Below are positions 45,518 through 55,587 of a stretch of 64,000 nt of DNA, piece after piece (positions within the stretch are counted from its first letter, which is position 1; the number at the start of each line of letters is the position of its first letter). The position numbers and the translations under genes were made by a program. Origin of the DNA: Xaviernesmea rhizosphaerae (GTDB taxonomy: Bacteria > Pseudomonadota > Alphaproteobacteria > Rhizobiales > Rhizobiaceae); contig NZ_MKIO01000037.1 of NCBI RefSeq assembly GCF_001938945.1, positions 86,949-150,948 on the forward strand. The letters run 5' to 3'. A model generated the notes under the pieces. The model saw only the letters and a program-made list of their open reading frames with translations. It was not told the DNA's origin and searched no databases.

Positions 45518-47388
45518 TCTGGAATCGCTCTTTGTTTCGCCGGCGACTCGGATCGTTTCAGCACCGCCAGTAGCAGGGAAATTGCCGCAGGTGTCATTCC
45601 ATCCACCTTCATCGCCTGAGCGATGTTCGCGGGTTTTGCTCGTTCCAGCTTCTGCTTCAGCTCGATCGACAGCCCGGGAAGCGCAGCATAGCTGAACTCG
45701 GCCGGAATGATCCGCTGCTCTTCGCGCTGAACCGTGTCAATGTCCAGCCTCTGCCGGTCCATATACACAGCATATTGGGCATCGATCTCAAGAATGTCCG
45801 TCAGCTTGCGCTCGACCGAGGCCATTTCAGGCCAAAGCCGCGCGATCGTCTGCCAGTCATAATGGGCGTAGGAGAGAAGGTCATAGGCGGAGCGTCGCTG
45901 GCCGTCCTGGTTGAGCTCAAGCCCGGCGCGGCGTGCTTCCGTCGGCGTCACGCTCAGCTCTTTCAACTGCGCGCGGCGCTCTTCAAACCGCTGATGCCAC
46001 TGGGTAAACCGCTCCCGCCGTTCCGAGCCCACGCAGCCCAAGGCGATGGCTTCGGGCGTCAGCCGGAGATCGGCATTGTCGGCGCGCAGGGAAAGGCGAT
46101 ATTCGGCGCGTGAGGTGAACATGCGATAGGGCTCGCTGACGCCGCGGCTGGTGAGATCATCCAGCATCACGCCGATATAGGAGCTGGTTCGGCTGAAGAT
46201 ATAGGGGCTCTGCCCGCCAGCATGGCGCGCGGCATTGAGCCCAGCCGCCAGGCCTTGGGCCGCCGCCTCCTCATAGCCGGTGGTGCCGTTGATCTGACCA
46301 GCCAGAAACAGGCCGGGCAGCTTGCGCACAGCGAGTGCAGGCGTCAGCTCGCGGGGGTCGACATGATCATATTCGATTGCATAGCCCGGCTGCAAAATGC
46401 GAACCTGTTCCAGACCCGGAATGGTTCGGATGAAGGCATCCTGCACCTCGGCCGGGAGGCTGGTGGAAATGCCATTGGGGTAGACAGTGGGATCATCGAG
46501 CCCTTCCGGCTCCAGAAAGATCTGGTGGCCGTCGCGTTCGCCGAAGCGAACGATCTTGTCCTCGATCGATGGGCAGTAGCGTGGGCCGACACCTTCGATC
46601 TTGCCGGAATACATGGCGGACCGTCCGATATTTTCCTCGATGATCCGATGGGTGGCCTCGGTCGTGCGCGTCACCCCGCAATCGATCTGCGGCGTGGTGA
46701 TCCGGTCGGTGAGGAAGGAGAAGGGCACGGGATCCTCATCCGCCGCCTGACGGCCGATCGACGCCCAGTCGATCGTCGTGCCATCAAGTCTCGCCGGCGT
46801 GCCGGTCTTCAGCCGACCGAGAGCCAAGCCCGCCCGGCGCAGCGTGTCGCTCAAGCCCAGAGAGGGTGCCTCGCCCATCCGGCCGGCCGGTGTGGTCTGG
46901 TCGCCGATGTGGATGACGCCGCGAAGAAAGGTGCCGCTGGTCAGGACGACGGCGCCCGCCGCGAGGTGCCGTCCATCGGCGAGGGTGACACCATCGACCT
47001 GTCCGTTGTTGGTTGTCAGGTCGAAAGCATCGCCTTCGACAACAGTGAGGTTGTCGATCGCGTCAATGGCGGCCTGCATGGCGAGGCGATAGAGCTTCCG
47101 GTCGGCCTGGGTCCGAGGCCCGCGGACAGCCGGACCCTTGCGTCGGTTGAGCAGGCGGAACTGGATCCCGGCCGCATCGGCAACGCGGCCCATCAGCCCG
47201 TCGAAGGCATCGACCTCGCGCACAAGATGGCCCTTGCCGAGCCCGCCAATGGCAGGATTGCACGACATGATGCCGATCGTGTCGCGGCGGTGCGTGATCA
47301 GGGCGACCTCAGCGCCAAGACGCGCGGCGGCGCTGGCCGCTTCGCAGCCGGCATGGCCGCCGCCGATCACGATGACATCAAAGCGCAT
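45514..47388 (-). CDS. mnmG: tRNA uridine-34 5-carboxymethylaminomethyl enzyme MnmG
   Basis: FAD- and folate-dependent partner of MnmE (also GidA) that installs the cmnm5 group on wobble uridine of tRNAs. The 624-residue product has the FAD loop GGGHAG (9-14), [26 protein letters not shown]-type region (here DAFDG), [10 protein letters not shown], and the C-terminal MnmE-binding helical domain ([18 protein letters not shown]...). ATG 47388; a parS site is 25-40 bases upstream. It overlaps rsmG by four bases. Confidence 0.97.
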   Translation of the reverse strand: [624 protein letters not shown]

Positions 47389-47412
47389 GGTTGTTGATTC
47401 CCGATCAAGAAT

Positions 47413-47428
47413 CGTTTCACGTGAAACG
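47413..47428. other. parS site between mnmG and mnmE
   Basis: CGTTTCACGTGAAACG is a perfect 16-bp palindrome with the full GTTTCACGTGAAAC core; only the outermost base pair differs from the TGTTTCACGTGAAACA consensus. It is intergenic, 25 bp upstream of mnmG. Confidence 0.9.
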
Positions 47429-47482
47429 TAGAAAACGACTCGGCTGAGTTGAAAGAGGCTGTAGCGCTCGGTGCTGAGACGG

Positions 47483-48805
47483 TCACTTGCCGATGCAGAA
47501 TTCTGAAAAGATCACATCCAACAGGTTTTCGACATCGATCCGGCCTGTCAGTCGGCCGAGGGCCTCCTGCGCCAGCCGCAAATGCTCCGCCTGGAGATCC
47601 AGGCCAAGCGGCGCTGCGGCCAGACCATCCTGCACATGCCCGGCACATTGACGCAGCAGATCCTGATGACGGCGGCGGGAGGGCAGGGCCAGAGCACCCG
47701 GCTGAAGCTGCGGCAGGCGCCGTTCGATCGCCTGGATCAGTGCGTCGAGCCCTTCGCCGGAGCGAGTCGAAATCAGCACCTCTGCTGCGCTTCTATCCCA
47801 TAAAGCCGTGTCTTGATCAAGTTTGGTTCCGACAGCGACAACCCGGTCGTCGCGTATCAACTCCCGGTCGAAGCCTTGAGGATGATCGGCGAGAAGCAGG
47901 ATCAGGTCAGCCTCCTCCATGGCGCTTCGGGCACGACGGATCCCCTCGCGCTCGACCCGATCCTCCGTCTCGCGCAGGCCTGCGGTGTCGAAGAGCTTCA
48001 CCATGAATCCGGCTAAGGAAAGATCGACTTCGAGAATGTCGCGCGTCGTGCCCGCAATCTCGGTGACAATGGCGATCTCGCGTTTTGCCAGTGCATTGAG
48101 CAGGCTGGATTTCCCGGCATTGGGCGCACCGGCGATGACGATGCGAAAGCCGTCACGGATGATCGCCGCGGTCGCGGCACCAGCCAGATGGTGGTCGATT
48201 TCCAGCCCGAGGGCAGCCATGTCGGGCCAGATGCGGTCGGCGACCGAGCCCGGCACATCCTCCTCATCGGCAAAATCGAGCTCGGCTTCAATCATCGCGC
48301 GCGCATGGGTGAGGCGCCTGGCCCAGCCCTGGTAGATCTCCGACAGGCCACCGGCCGCATGTTCGCTGGCGAGACGGCGCTGCATCTCGGTTTCGGCCGC
48401 CAGAAGATCCGCAAGGCCTTCCACCTCAACGAGATCGAGCTTTCCTTGAGAAAAGGCGCGGCGGGAAAACTCGCCGGCATCGGCTGCGCGCAAGGTCGCG
48501 AAGCCGCCCAGACAATCGAGAACGGCGGTGACCACAGCCCGGCCGCCATGCAGATGCAGCTCGCCACAATCCTCGCCGGTGAAAGAGGCAGGGCCGGGGA
48601 AGAACAGCACCAGCCCCTGGTCGAGCCTCTCGCCCGAAGGGCGGCGAATGGTCCGAAGCGCGGCCCGGCGCGGTCGCGGCAGCGGCCCCGCCATGGCCGT
48701 CATCACATGGGCGGTCTCCGGTCCGCTCAGACGGATAACCGCAACGCCGGAGGGCAGGCCACCGGTCGACAGGGCGAAGATCGTCTCATGCATGGGCGCC
48801 GTCAT
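47483..48805 (-). CDS. mnmE: tRNA modification GTPase MnmE
   Basis: GTPase partner of MnmG in cmnm5U34 synthesis (also TrmE/ThdF). The 440-residue product has the N-terminal tetrahydrofolate-binding domain (DTIFALSTG-type start, here ETIFALSTGGLPSGVAVIR), a helical domain, an inserted G domain with GAPNAGKSSLLN (about 225-236), DTAGLRET and the C-terminal CIGK with the catalytic cysteine. ATG 48805 has AGGA eight bases upstream. It is followed by mnmG after 94 bp that contain a parS site, and is preceded by a repeat. Confidence 0.96.
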   Translation of the reverse strand: MTAPMHETIFALSTGGLPSGVAVIRLSGPETAHVMTAMAGPLPRPRRAALRTIRRPSGERLDQGLVLFFPGPASFTGEDCGELHLHGGRAVVTAVLDCLGGFATLRAADAGEFSRRAFSQGKLDLVEVEGLADLLAAETEMQRRLASEHAAGGLSEIYQGWARRLTHARAMIEAELDFADEEDVPGSVADRIWPDMAALGLEIDHHLAGAATAAIIRDGFRIVIAGAPNAGKSSLLNALAKREIAIVTEIAGTTRDILEVDLSLAGFMVKLFDTAGLRETEDRVEREGIRRARSAMEEADLILLLADHPQGFDRELIRDDRVVAVGTKLDQDTALWDRSAAEVLISTRSGEGLDALIQAIERRLPQLQPGALALPSRRRHQDLLRQCAGHVQDGLAAAPLGLDLQAEHLRLAQEALGRLTGRIDVENLLDVIFSEFCIGK

Positions 48806-48820
48806 GGCGTCATCCTCTTT

Positions 48821-48885
48821 AGAGCATCGGACCGAAAAGTGGGAACCGGTTTTCGGAAAAATCCGATGCAAAAACGAAAATCTAG
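48821..48885. repeat. RIME-like intergenic repeat, copy 3 (partial)
   Basis: AGAGCATCGGACCGAAAAGT and the following CCGGTTTTCGG...AATCCGATGCAAAAACGAAAATCTAG match copies 1 and 2, then similarity stops. It carries the GCATCGG/CCGATGC inverted pair and lies between rho and mnmE, directly before the mnmE ribosome site. Confidence 0.72.
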
Positions 48886-48977
48886 GTCGGCGAACACAGG
48901 CTCTGCGCGATCCGCTGCGGCTATGGCTGCGACGGGAGGCAGCGCGCAGATGCCCAGAGCGCAGGCGCTGCATAAAC

Positions 48978-49014
48978 GAAAAAGCCCGGCGACGCGATGG
49001 CGTTGCCGGGCTTT
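48978..49014 (-). terminator. Intrinsic terminator after rho
   Basis: AAAGCCCGGC (48981-48990) pairs with GCCGGGCTTT, with an inner ACGC/GCGT stem; on the minus strand it is followed by TTTTCGTTT. It lies 51 bp past the rho stop. Confidence 0.85.
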
Positions 49015-49064
49015 GATCGTGACGAGATGCTCTCAAGCTGCGCGCAGCGGAAGGGCGGGCCCGA

Positions 49065-50330
<1,266 letters not shown>

Positions 50331-50522
50331 GAAGGGAATCACACTCGGAGGGAAAAAACAGAGAGATTGAAGGGTCGTGGCAGTCTGCTGCGCGGCGGCA
50401 CCAGATCAGTCCGCTCGAACGTCACCACGTACAATCAAGAGAGGGGATAAGCGCAAAATAGCGGGTTCCAGGCCCCGCCGCAAGGGGGGCCGGGAAATTG
50501 TCCAGAGTGAGAGCGTCCGCGA

Positions 50523-51110
50523 TCAGAACGGCTTTACCACGGCGAGAATGACGATGACGATCATCAGCACGGTCGGCAGCTCGTTCATCAGGCGCCAGTA
50601 GCGCGGGCTGCGGCGCGGGCCGTCCTTTGCGAGAAGCCGGACGGCATTGGCGAAATGCACATGAGCCAGCGTCAGCAGGATCACGGCGAGGATCTTGGCA
50701 TGCAGCCAGCCGCCGGTGAAACCGTAGACCCGCCAGGCCAGATAGAGGCCGAGCACCCAGGTGATCATCATCGCCGGGTTCATGATCACCTTCAGGAGCC
50801 GCTGCTCCATCACCTTGAAGGTTTCCGACTGGGCGGAGCCCGGCGCGGCATCGCTGTGATAGATGAACAAGCGCGGCATGTAGAGCAGCCCCGCCATCCA
50901 GGAGATCACCGCGATGATGTGCAGCGCCTTGATCCAGGGATAGGCGACATCGACGGGGGCGGCGAACAGGCCGGCGATCAGCCCGATGAAGATCGCCAGC
51001 GCCAGCCCCGCACGAAGGCCGGCGCGCCGGCCGGCCGGCTTGCCTGTCTGCGCACCTGTGGAAGTCTGGGCGCCTGTGGGAGGGGGTGTGCGCTGCTCAT
51101 CGCCGCTCAT
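50523..51110 (-). CDS. hemJ: Protoporphyrinogen IX oxidase HemJ
   Basis: Membrane oxidase of the penultimate haem-synthesis step, used by many alphaproteobacteria lacking HemY/HemG. The 195-residue product has four membrane segments (about 35-53, 62-80, 110-128, 140-155 and a final 177-193) and conserved histidines in IKALHIIAVISWMAGLLYMP and LFIYH. Its first ~33 residues are a Thr/Pro/Gly-rich extension. ATG 51110 overlaps the hemE stop as ATGA, which pairs the two haem enzymes. Confidence 0.93.
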   Translation of the reverse strand: MSGDEQRTPPPTGAQTSTGAQTGKPAGRRAGLRAGLALAIFIGLIAGLFAAPVDVAYPWIKALHIIAVISWMAGLLYMPRLFIYHSDAAPGSAQSETFKVMEQRLLKVIMNPAMMITWVLGLYLAWRVYGFTGGWLHAKILAVILLTLAHVHFANAVRLLAKDGPRRSPRYWRLMNELPTVLMIVIVILAVVKPF

Positions 51111-52141
51111 GCCGCACTCCCGCGCACCCGCTCGACCAGACGGGCGACAGTGGCAGGATCGGCCTGTGGCGTGATTCCGTGGCCCAGATTGAAGATCAGC
51201 GGTCCGGAGCCTAGCCCCTGCAGGATCGCGTCCACCCCTTCTTCCAGAGCAGCACCGCCCGCCACCACGCGCATCGGATCGAGATTGCCCTGCACGGGCC
51301 CGTCCTTCTGCAGCTCGCGGGCAAAGTCGAGCGGCACGGTCCAGTCGAGGCCGATGGCATCGGCGCCGGTCTTCTGCCGGTAGCGCTTCAGCATCAGACC
51401 CGCGCCTTTGGCGAAGGCGATGATGCGCGCCTGCGGCCGGCGGGCGCGAATGCTGTCGATCATCCGCTTGACGGGGCGAATGGCAAAGCGCTCGAATTCC
51501 GCCTCGCCCAGCACCCCGGCCCAGCTGTCAAAAATCTGCACCGCATCGGCCCCGGCATCGATCTGCGCCACCAGGTAATCGGCGGAGACGTCGGCCAGGA
51601 GATCGAGCAGACGGGCAAAGCTTTCGGGGTGCCGATAGGCGAAGAGCCGGGCAGGGGCCTGATCCGGCGTTCCATGTCCGGCGATCATATAGGTCGCCAC
51701 GGTCCAGGGGGCGCCACTGAAGCCGAGCAGCGTGGTCTCGGCGGGCAGGCTGGCCCGGATGCGTCCGACGGCCTCCATGACCGGCGCAAGATGCGCCAGC
51801 ACCGGTTCGGGATCGAGCGCGGCAATGCCGTCCTCGTCGATCGGATCCATGGCCGGTCCATGGCCTTCAAGGAAGCGGACATTGCGCTTCAGCCCATCGG
51901 GAATGACGAGGATGTCGGAGAACAGGATCGCCGCATCGAAGCCATAGCGGCGGATCGGCTGCAGCGTCACTTCCGTGGCCAGCTCCGGCGTATAACAGAG
52001 GTCGAGAAAGCTCCCCGCGACGGCCCGTGTGGTCCGATATTCCGGCAGGTAGCGTCCGGCCTGGCGCATCAGCCAGAGCGGCGGCGGTGAAACCGTCTGC
52101 CCCTCCAGAACCCGCATCAGCTTCCGTTCCGGATGGGTCAC
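51107..52141 (-). CDS. hemE: Uroporphyrinogen decarboxylase
   Basis: Decarboxylates the four acetate groups of uroporphyrinogen III to give coproporphyrinogen III. I choose the GTG at 52141: GAAGGAG lies six bases before it, and the product (344 residues, VTHPERKLMRVLEG) fits the family; an ATG at 52177 adds 12 residues without homology. Motifs: PPLWLMRQAGRYLPEYR (substrate arginines), ILFSDILVIPD (catalytic Asp), GFSGAPWTVATYMI and NLGHGITPQADP. It borders the putative replication origin, as hemE does in other alphaproteobacteria. Confidence 0.96.
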   Translation of the reverse strand: MTHPERKLMRVLEGQTVSPPPLWLMRQAGRYLPEYRTTRAVAGSFLDLCYTPELATEVTLQPIRRYGFDAAILFSDILVIPDGLKRNVRFLEGHGPAMDPIDEDGIAALDPEPVLAHLAPVMEAVGRIRASLPAETTLLGFSGAPWTVATYMIAGHGTPDQAPARLFAYRHPESFARLLDLLADVSADYLVAQIDAGADAVQIFDSWAGVLGEAEFERFAIRPVKRMIDSIRARRPQARIIAFAKGAGLMLKRYRQKTGADAIGLDWTVPLDFARELQKDGPVQGNLDPMRVVAGGAALEEGVDAILQGLGSGPLIFNLGHGITPQADPATVARLVERVRGSAA

Positions 52142-52549
52142 AGGGTTCTCCTTCAAACAAACCAAAACAGGATTCATAGGGTTTCTATTTCTAAGAGTCG
52201 GTGAGGATCAAGGATCAAAGCCTGTCCCCAGACAGACCCTTGTCGCCAAGGCCGCGGATCTACGCGGTGAGATGTTTCGCCCACAGCGGCCGGCAAGTGT
52301 CACACAAGCGGAAATTCCTCAGGCAGGCCAAAGGCTTGGCGCCAAAGAACCGCTGTGGGCAGGCTGTGGATAGCCTGCGGGCGGACGCGACGGACTGTCG
52401 CGGCTGCGAGTCTTATCAACAGGGCCGGCGAAACCTGCTCCTCGTCACTGTCAATTGTGCATAACTTTCCCTTTGTCCTCTTGCCTTCGCGCCCGCCCCG
52501 GTGTCAGGTCGCCGCTGTCCCGCTTTATCAACAGGCGCCGGAGAATAGC
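52142..52549. other. Putative chromosomal replication origin (oriC) between hemE and ppsR
   Basis: This 408-bp gap separates genes on the minus strand (left) from genes on the plus strand (right). It holds DnaA boxes: TGTGCATAA (52456-52464, complement TTATGCACA, a perfect TTATNCACA), TTATCAACA at 52413-52421 and 52525-52533, and TGTGGATAG (52365-52373, complement CTATCCACA), each of these three one base off. GANTC methylation sites occur at 52171, 52195 and 52408. The hemE end (52155-52200) is AT-richer. Origins in Caulobacter and Sinorhizobium lie next to hemE, which supports the call; no experiment is implied. Confidence 0.75.
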
Positions 52550-53371
52550 GTGGAGAACCGCAAGACCTACTTTCATCTCCACCTGATTTCGGACTCGACG
52601 GGGGAGACCTTGATCGCGGCGGGCCGGGCGGCCACCGCCCAGTTTCAGGCCTATCACGCGGTCGAGCACGTCTATCCGCTGATCCGGAACCGCAAGCAGC
52701 TGATGCAGGTGATCGAGTCGATCGATGGCGCGCCCGGCATCGTGCTGTTCACGATCGTCGACCGCGAGCTGGCGCAGCTGGTGACGAGCGAGTGCCAGCG
52801 GCTGGGCGTGCCCTGTGTGGCCGTGCTCGATCCGATCATCGACCTGTTCCAGTCCTATCTCGGCACCGCCTCGCGCCGGCGCTCGGGCGCGCAGCATGTG
52901 ATGGATGCCGATTATTTCGCCCGCATCGATGCGCTGACCTTCACCATGGATCACGACGACGGCCAGCTGCCGGTGGATTTCAACGAGGCGGATGTGGTGC
53001 TGGTCGGCATCAGCCGCACCTCGAAGACGCCGACGAGCATCTATCTGGCCAACAGGGGCATCCGCACGGCCAATCTGCCGATCGTGCCTGGCGTGCCCTT
53101 GCCGGAGGGGCTGCTCGGCGCCACCCGGCCGCTGATCGTCGGGCTCGTCGCCACCACCGAGCGCATTGCCCAGGTCAGGCAGAACCGGGTGCTCGGCGCC
53201 ACCACCGATTACCACGGCGCCGACTATATCGACCGCGCCGTGATCAATGAGGAGCTGCGCTATGCCCGCCAGCTCTGCGGGCGGCATGGCTGGCCGATCA
53301 TCGACGTCACCCGCCGCTCGATCGAGGAGACCGCCGCCGCCATCGTTGCCCTGCGCCCGAGGCTGCGCTAA
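52550..53371 (+). CDS. ppsR: Pyruvate, water dikinase regulatory protein (DUF299)
   Basis: DUF299 family ADP-dependent kinase/Pi-dependent pyrophosphorylase that switches PEP synthase or pyruvate phosphate dikinase off and on. The 273-residue product starts at GTG 52550 (GGAG seven bases upstream): VENRKTYFHLHLISDSTGETL. Motifs: HLISDSTGETL (near 10), HDDGQLP and the P-loop-like GISRTSKTPTSIYLAN (about 150). First gene of the rightward unit from the putative origin; the next, maf, is 123 bp downstream. Confidence 0.93.
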   Translation: MENRKTYFHLHLISDSTGETLIAAGRAATAQFQAYHAVEHVYPLIRNRKQLMQVIESIDGAPGIVLFTIVDRELAQLVTSECQRLGVPCVAVLDPIIDLFQSYLGTASRRRSGAQHVMDADYFARIDALTFTMDHDDGQLPVDFNEADVVLVGISRTSKTPTSIYLANRGIRTANLPIVPGVPLPEGLLGATRPLIVGLVATTERIAQVRQNRVLGATTDYHGADYIDRAVINEELRYARQLCGRHGWPIIDVTRRSIEETAAAIVALRPRLR

Positions 53372-53494
53372 GCGGGCATGCCGTTCATCACTGTCCCCGT
53401 CCCGCCGTTGTTATCTCTGCGTGGGTGCGGATCGCAGATCATCCGGCTGCCGGCCTGCGCGCCGCCGCATCCGGTCCCGTCAGGAGCAACCGTC

Positions 53495-54094
53495 ATGGCC
53501 GAGCCTCTTCTTCTTGCCTCCGCGAGCCCGTTCCGCCGCATGCTTCTCGAAAATGCCGGCCTGGCGATCGAATGGCTGGCGGCGAGGGTCGATGAGCGGG
53601 CGCTGGAAGCGCCGCTGGCGGCGGCAGGCATCGCGCCGGATATGCTCGCCCAGGCGCTGGCCGATGCCAAGGCACTGGAAGTGTCCGCCCGCCGCCCCGA
53701 TGCGCTGGTGATCGGCGGTGACCAGACCCTGTCGCTGGGCGCACGCGTGTTTCACAAGCCGCGCAGCCGCGAGGAGGCGAAGGCCCATCTTCAGAATTTC
53801 TCCGGCAAGACCCATCTGCTCAACAGCGCGGTGACGCTGGCGCTGAACGGCGTCGTGGTCTGGCGCCATGTCAGCCAGGCGCGGATGAGCGTGCGACCGC
53901 TGTCCGAGGGCTTCATCGAGGGCTATCTCGACCGGGTCGGCGAAAGCGTTTACCTGAGTGTCGGCGCCTATCAGCTCGAAGGCCTGGGCATCCAGCTGTT
54001 CGAGGCGATCGACGGCGACTATTTCACCGTGCTTGGTCTGCCGCTTCTGCCGCTGCTCGCCGAACTGCGGAAACAGGGCAGGATCGATGTCTGA
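53495..54094 (+). CDS. maf: Maf-family nucleotide pyrophosphatase
   Basis: Hydrolyses non-canonical nucleoside triphosphates (such as dTTP/UTP or m7GTP analogues) to the monophosphate. The 199-residue product starts MAEPLLLASASPFRRMLLENAG with the Maf signature SASPFRR, has GGDQTLSLG (catalytic Asp) and KPRSREEAKAHLQNFSGKTH. AGGAG lies eight bases before ATG 53495. It overlaps aroE by eight bases, so the two are translationally coupled. Confidence 0.93.
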   Translation: MAEPLLLASASPFRRMLLENAGLAIEWLAARVDERALEAPLAAAGIAPDMLAQALADAKALEVSARRPDALVIGGDQTLSLGARVFHKPRSREEAKAHLQNFSGKTHLLNSAVTLALNGVVVWRHVSQARMSVRPLSEGFIEGYLDRVGESVYLSVGAYQLEGLGIQLFEAIDGDYFTVLGLPLLPLLAELRKQGRIDV

Positions 54095-54944
54095 TTCACG
54101 TGAAACATTTGTTAACCATGCCTTCGTCACCGGCTTCCCGGTCAGGCACTCCCGCTCGCCGCTGATCCACGGCCACTGGCTGAAGGCGCTGGGGATTTCC
54201 GGATCCTATCGCGCCGTCGAGGTGACGCCGGAGGCCTTCCCCGCCTTCATCGCTGCGCTCAAGGATGGCTCAAGCGGATTTGCCGGCGGCAATGTCACCA
54301 TTCCGCATAAAGAGCTCGCCTTCGCGCTGGCCGACCGGCCCGACGACCTCTCGGAGGAACTGGGCGCGGCCAACACGCTCTGGCTGGAAGACGGCGCGCT
54401 GCGCGCCACCAACACCGACGGCGCCGGCTTCACCCGCAATCTGGACCAGCGCGCGCCCGGCTGGGCGGACTGTGACAGCGCCGTGGTGCTGGGCGCCGGA
54501 GGGGCGAGCCGCGCCGTTCTGCAAGCTCTGCGCGACAGAGGCATTGCCCGCATCCATGTGCTTAACCGCACGGTGGCCCGCGCGCAGGAACTGGCCGACC
54601 GCTTCGGCCCGGCCCTGAGCGCTCATCCGATGGAAGCCTATGACGAAGTGGCGCAGGGCGCCGGCCTGGTGGTCAACACCACCTCGCTCGGCATGGACGG
54701 TGCGCCGGTCCCGGATTTCGATTTCAGCCGGCTCGCGCCCGAGGCCATCGTCACCGACATCGTCTATGTACCGCTGATGACGCCTTTCCTCCAGCAGGCC
54801 GAGGCGCAAGGGCGTCGCACCGTCGACGGTCTCGGCATGCTGCTGCATCAGGCAGCGCCGGGCTTTGCCCGCTGGTTCGGCGCGATGCCCGAGGTGGATG
54901 AGCGGCTGCGCGATCTGGTCATCGCCGACATGGCGGCGCACTGA
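54087..54944 (+). CDS. aroE: Shikimate dehydrogenase
   Basis: NADPH-dependent reduction of 3-dehydroshikimate in aromatic amino-acid synthesis. The 285-residue product has GFPVRHSRSPLIHGHW (substrate loop), GGNVTIPHKE (catalytic Lys), NTDGAGF, the dinucleotide motif VLGAGGASRAV and GLGMLLHQAAPGF. ATG 54087 overlaps maf by eight bases. Codons 3-7 (D-S-R-E-T) carry a parS site, so its first residues reflect that constraint. coaE begins one base after its stop. Confidence 0.95.
   Translation: MSDSRETFVNHAFVTGFPVRHSRSPLIHGHWLKALGISGSYRAVEVTPEAFPAFIAALKDGSSGFAGGNVTIPHKELAFALADRPDDLSEELGAANTLWLEDGALRATNTDGAGFTRNLDQRAPGWADCDSAVVLGAGGASRAVLQALRDRGIARIHVLNRTVARAQELADRFGPALSAHPMEAYDEVAQGAGLVVNTTSLGMDGAPVPDFDFSRLAPEAIVTDIVYVPLMTPFLQQAEAQGRRTVDGLGMLLHQAAPGFARWFGAMPEVDERLRDLVIADMAAH
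54092..54107. other. parS site inside aroE
   Basis: TGATTCACGTGAAACA matches parS at all but the third base and keeps the CACGTG core and right arm. It is read as D-S-R-E-T in aroE and lies about 1.7 kb right of the putative origin, the opposite side from the rsmG and mnmG sites. Confidence 0.8.
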
Positions 54945-54945
54945 G

Positions 54946-55587
54946 ATGGGCGCGACGGACGAGACCGGCAGCGCATCGCCTGCCCAGGCATCGGCTGCGA
55001 GGCCGCGGGTCCTGGGTCTCACCGGCTCGATCGGCATGGGCAAGTCGACCACGGCCGGCTTCTTCGCCGCACTCGGCGTTCCCGTGAACGATGCCGACGC
55101 CGTGGTCCATGCGCTTTATCGCGGCGAAGCGGTGGCGCCGGTCGAAGCCGCATTTCCCGGGGTGACGGCCGATGGTGTCGTCGACCGCGTGAAGCTGGCG
55201 CAGGTGCTGACGCGCGATCCCGCCGGCTTCAAGCGGCTGGAGGCGATCGTCCATCCGCTGGTGCGCGCCCGCGAGGCAGCCTTTCTCGCCGAGCACCGCG
55301 CGCTGGGAACGCCGCTCGTCGTCCTCGACATTCCGCTTCTCTTCGAGACCGGAGCGCAGGACCGCGTCGATCGGATCGTCGTCGTGACGTGCTCGCCGGA
55401 GATCCAGAGGGCACGGGTGCTGCAGCGACCGGGGATGACCGAGGAGAAATTCGCGCTGATCCTCGCGCGCCAGGTGCCGGATGCGGTAAAGCGGGAGGGC
55501 GCCGATTATATCATCGATACCGGCCTGGGGCTGGATGCGGCCCGCGCGGCCGTCGCCGCCATCGTCAAGGAGTGCGCTGATGCGTGA
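54946..55587 (+). CDS. coaE: Dephospho-CoA kinase
   Basis: Last step of coenzyme A synthesis, phosphorylating dephospho-CoA with ATP. The 213-residue product has an N-terminal extension of about 20 residues (Ala/Ser-rich), the P-loop GSIGMGKST (27-35), NDADAVVHALY and IVHPLVRAREAAFL, VVLDIPLLFETG. ATG 54946 is one base from the aroE stop and the gene overlaps dnaQ by eight bases. Confidence 0.95.
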   Translation: MGATDETGSASPAQASAARPRVLGLTGSIGMGKSTTAGFFAALGVPVNDADAVVHALYRGEAVAPVEAAFPGVTADGVVDRVKLAQVLTRDPAGFKRLEAIVHPLVRAREAAFLAEHRALGTPLVVLDIPLLFETGAQDRVDRIVVVTCSPEIQRARVLQRPGMTEEKFALILARQVPDAVKREGADYIIDTGLGLDAARAAVAAIVKECADA

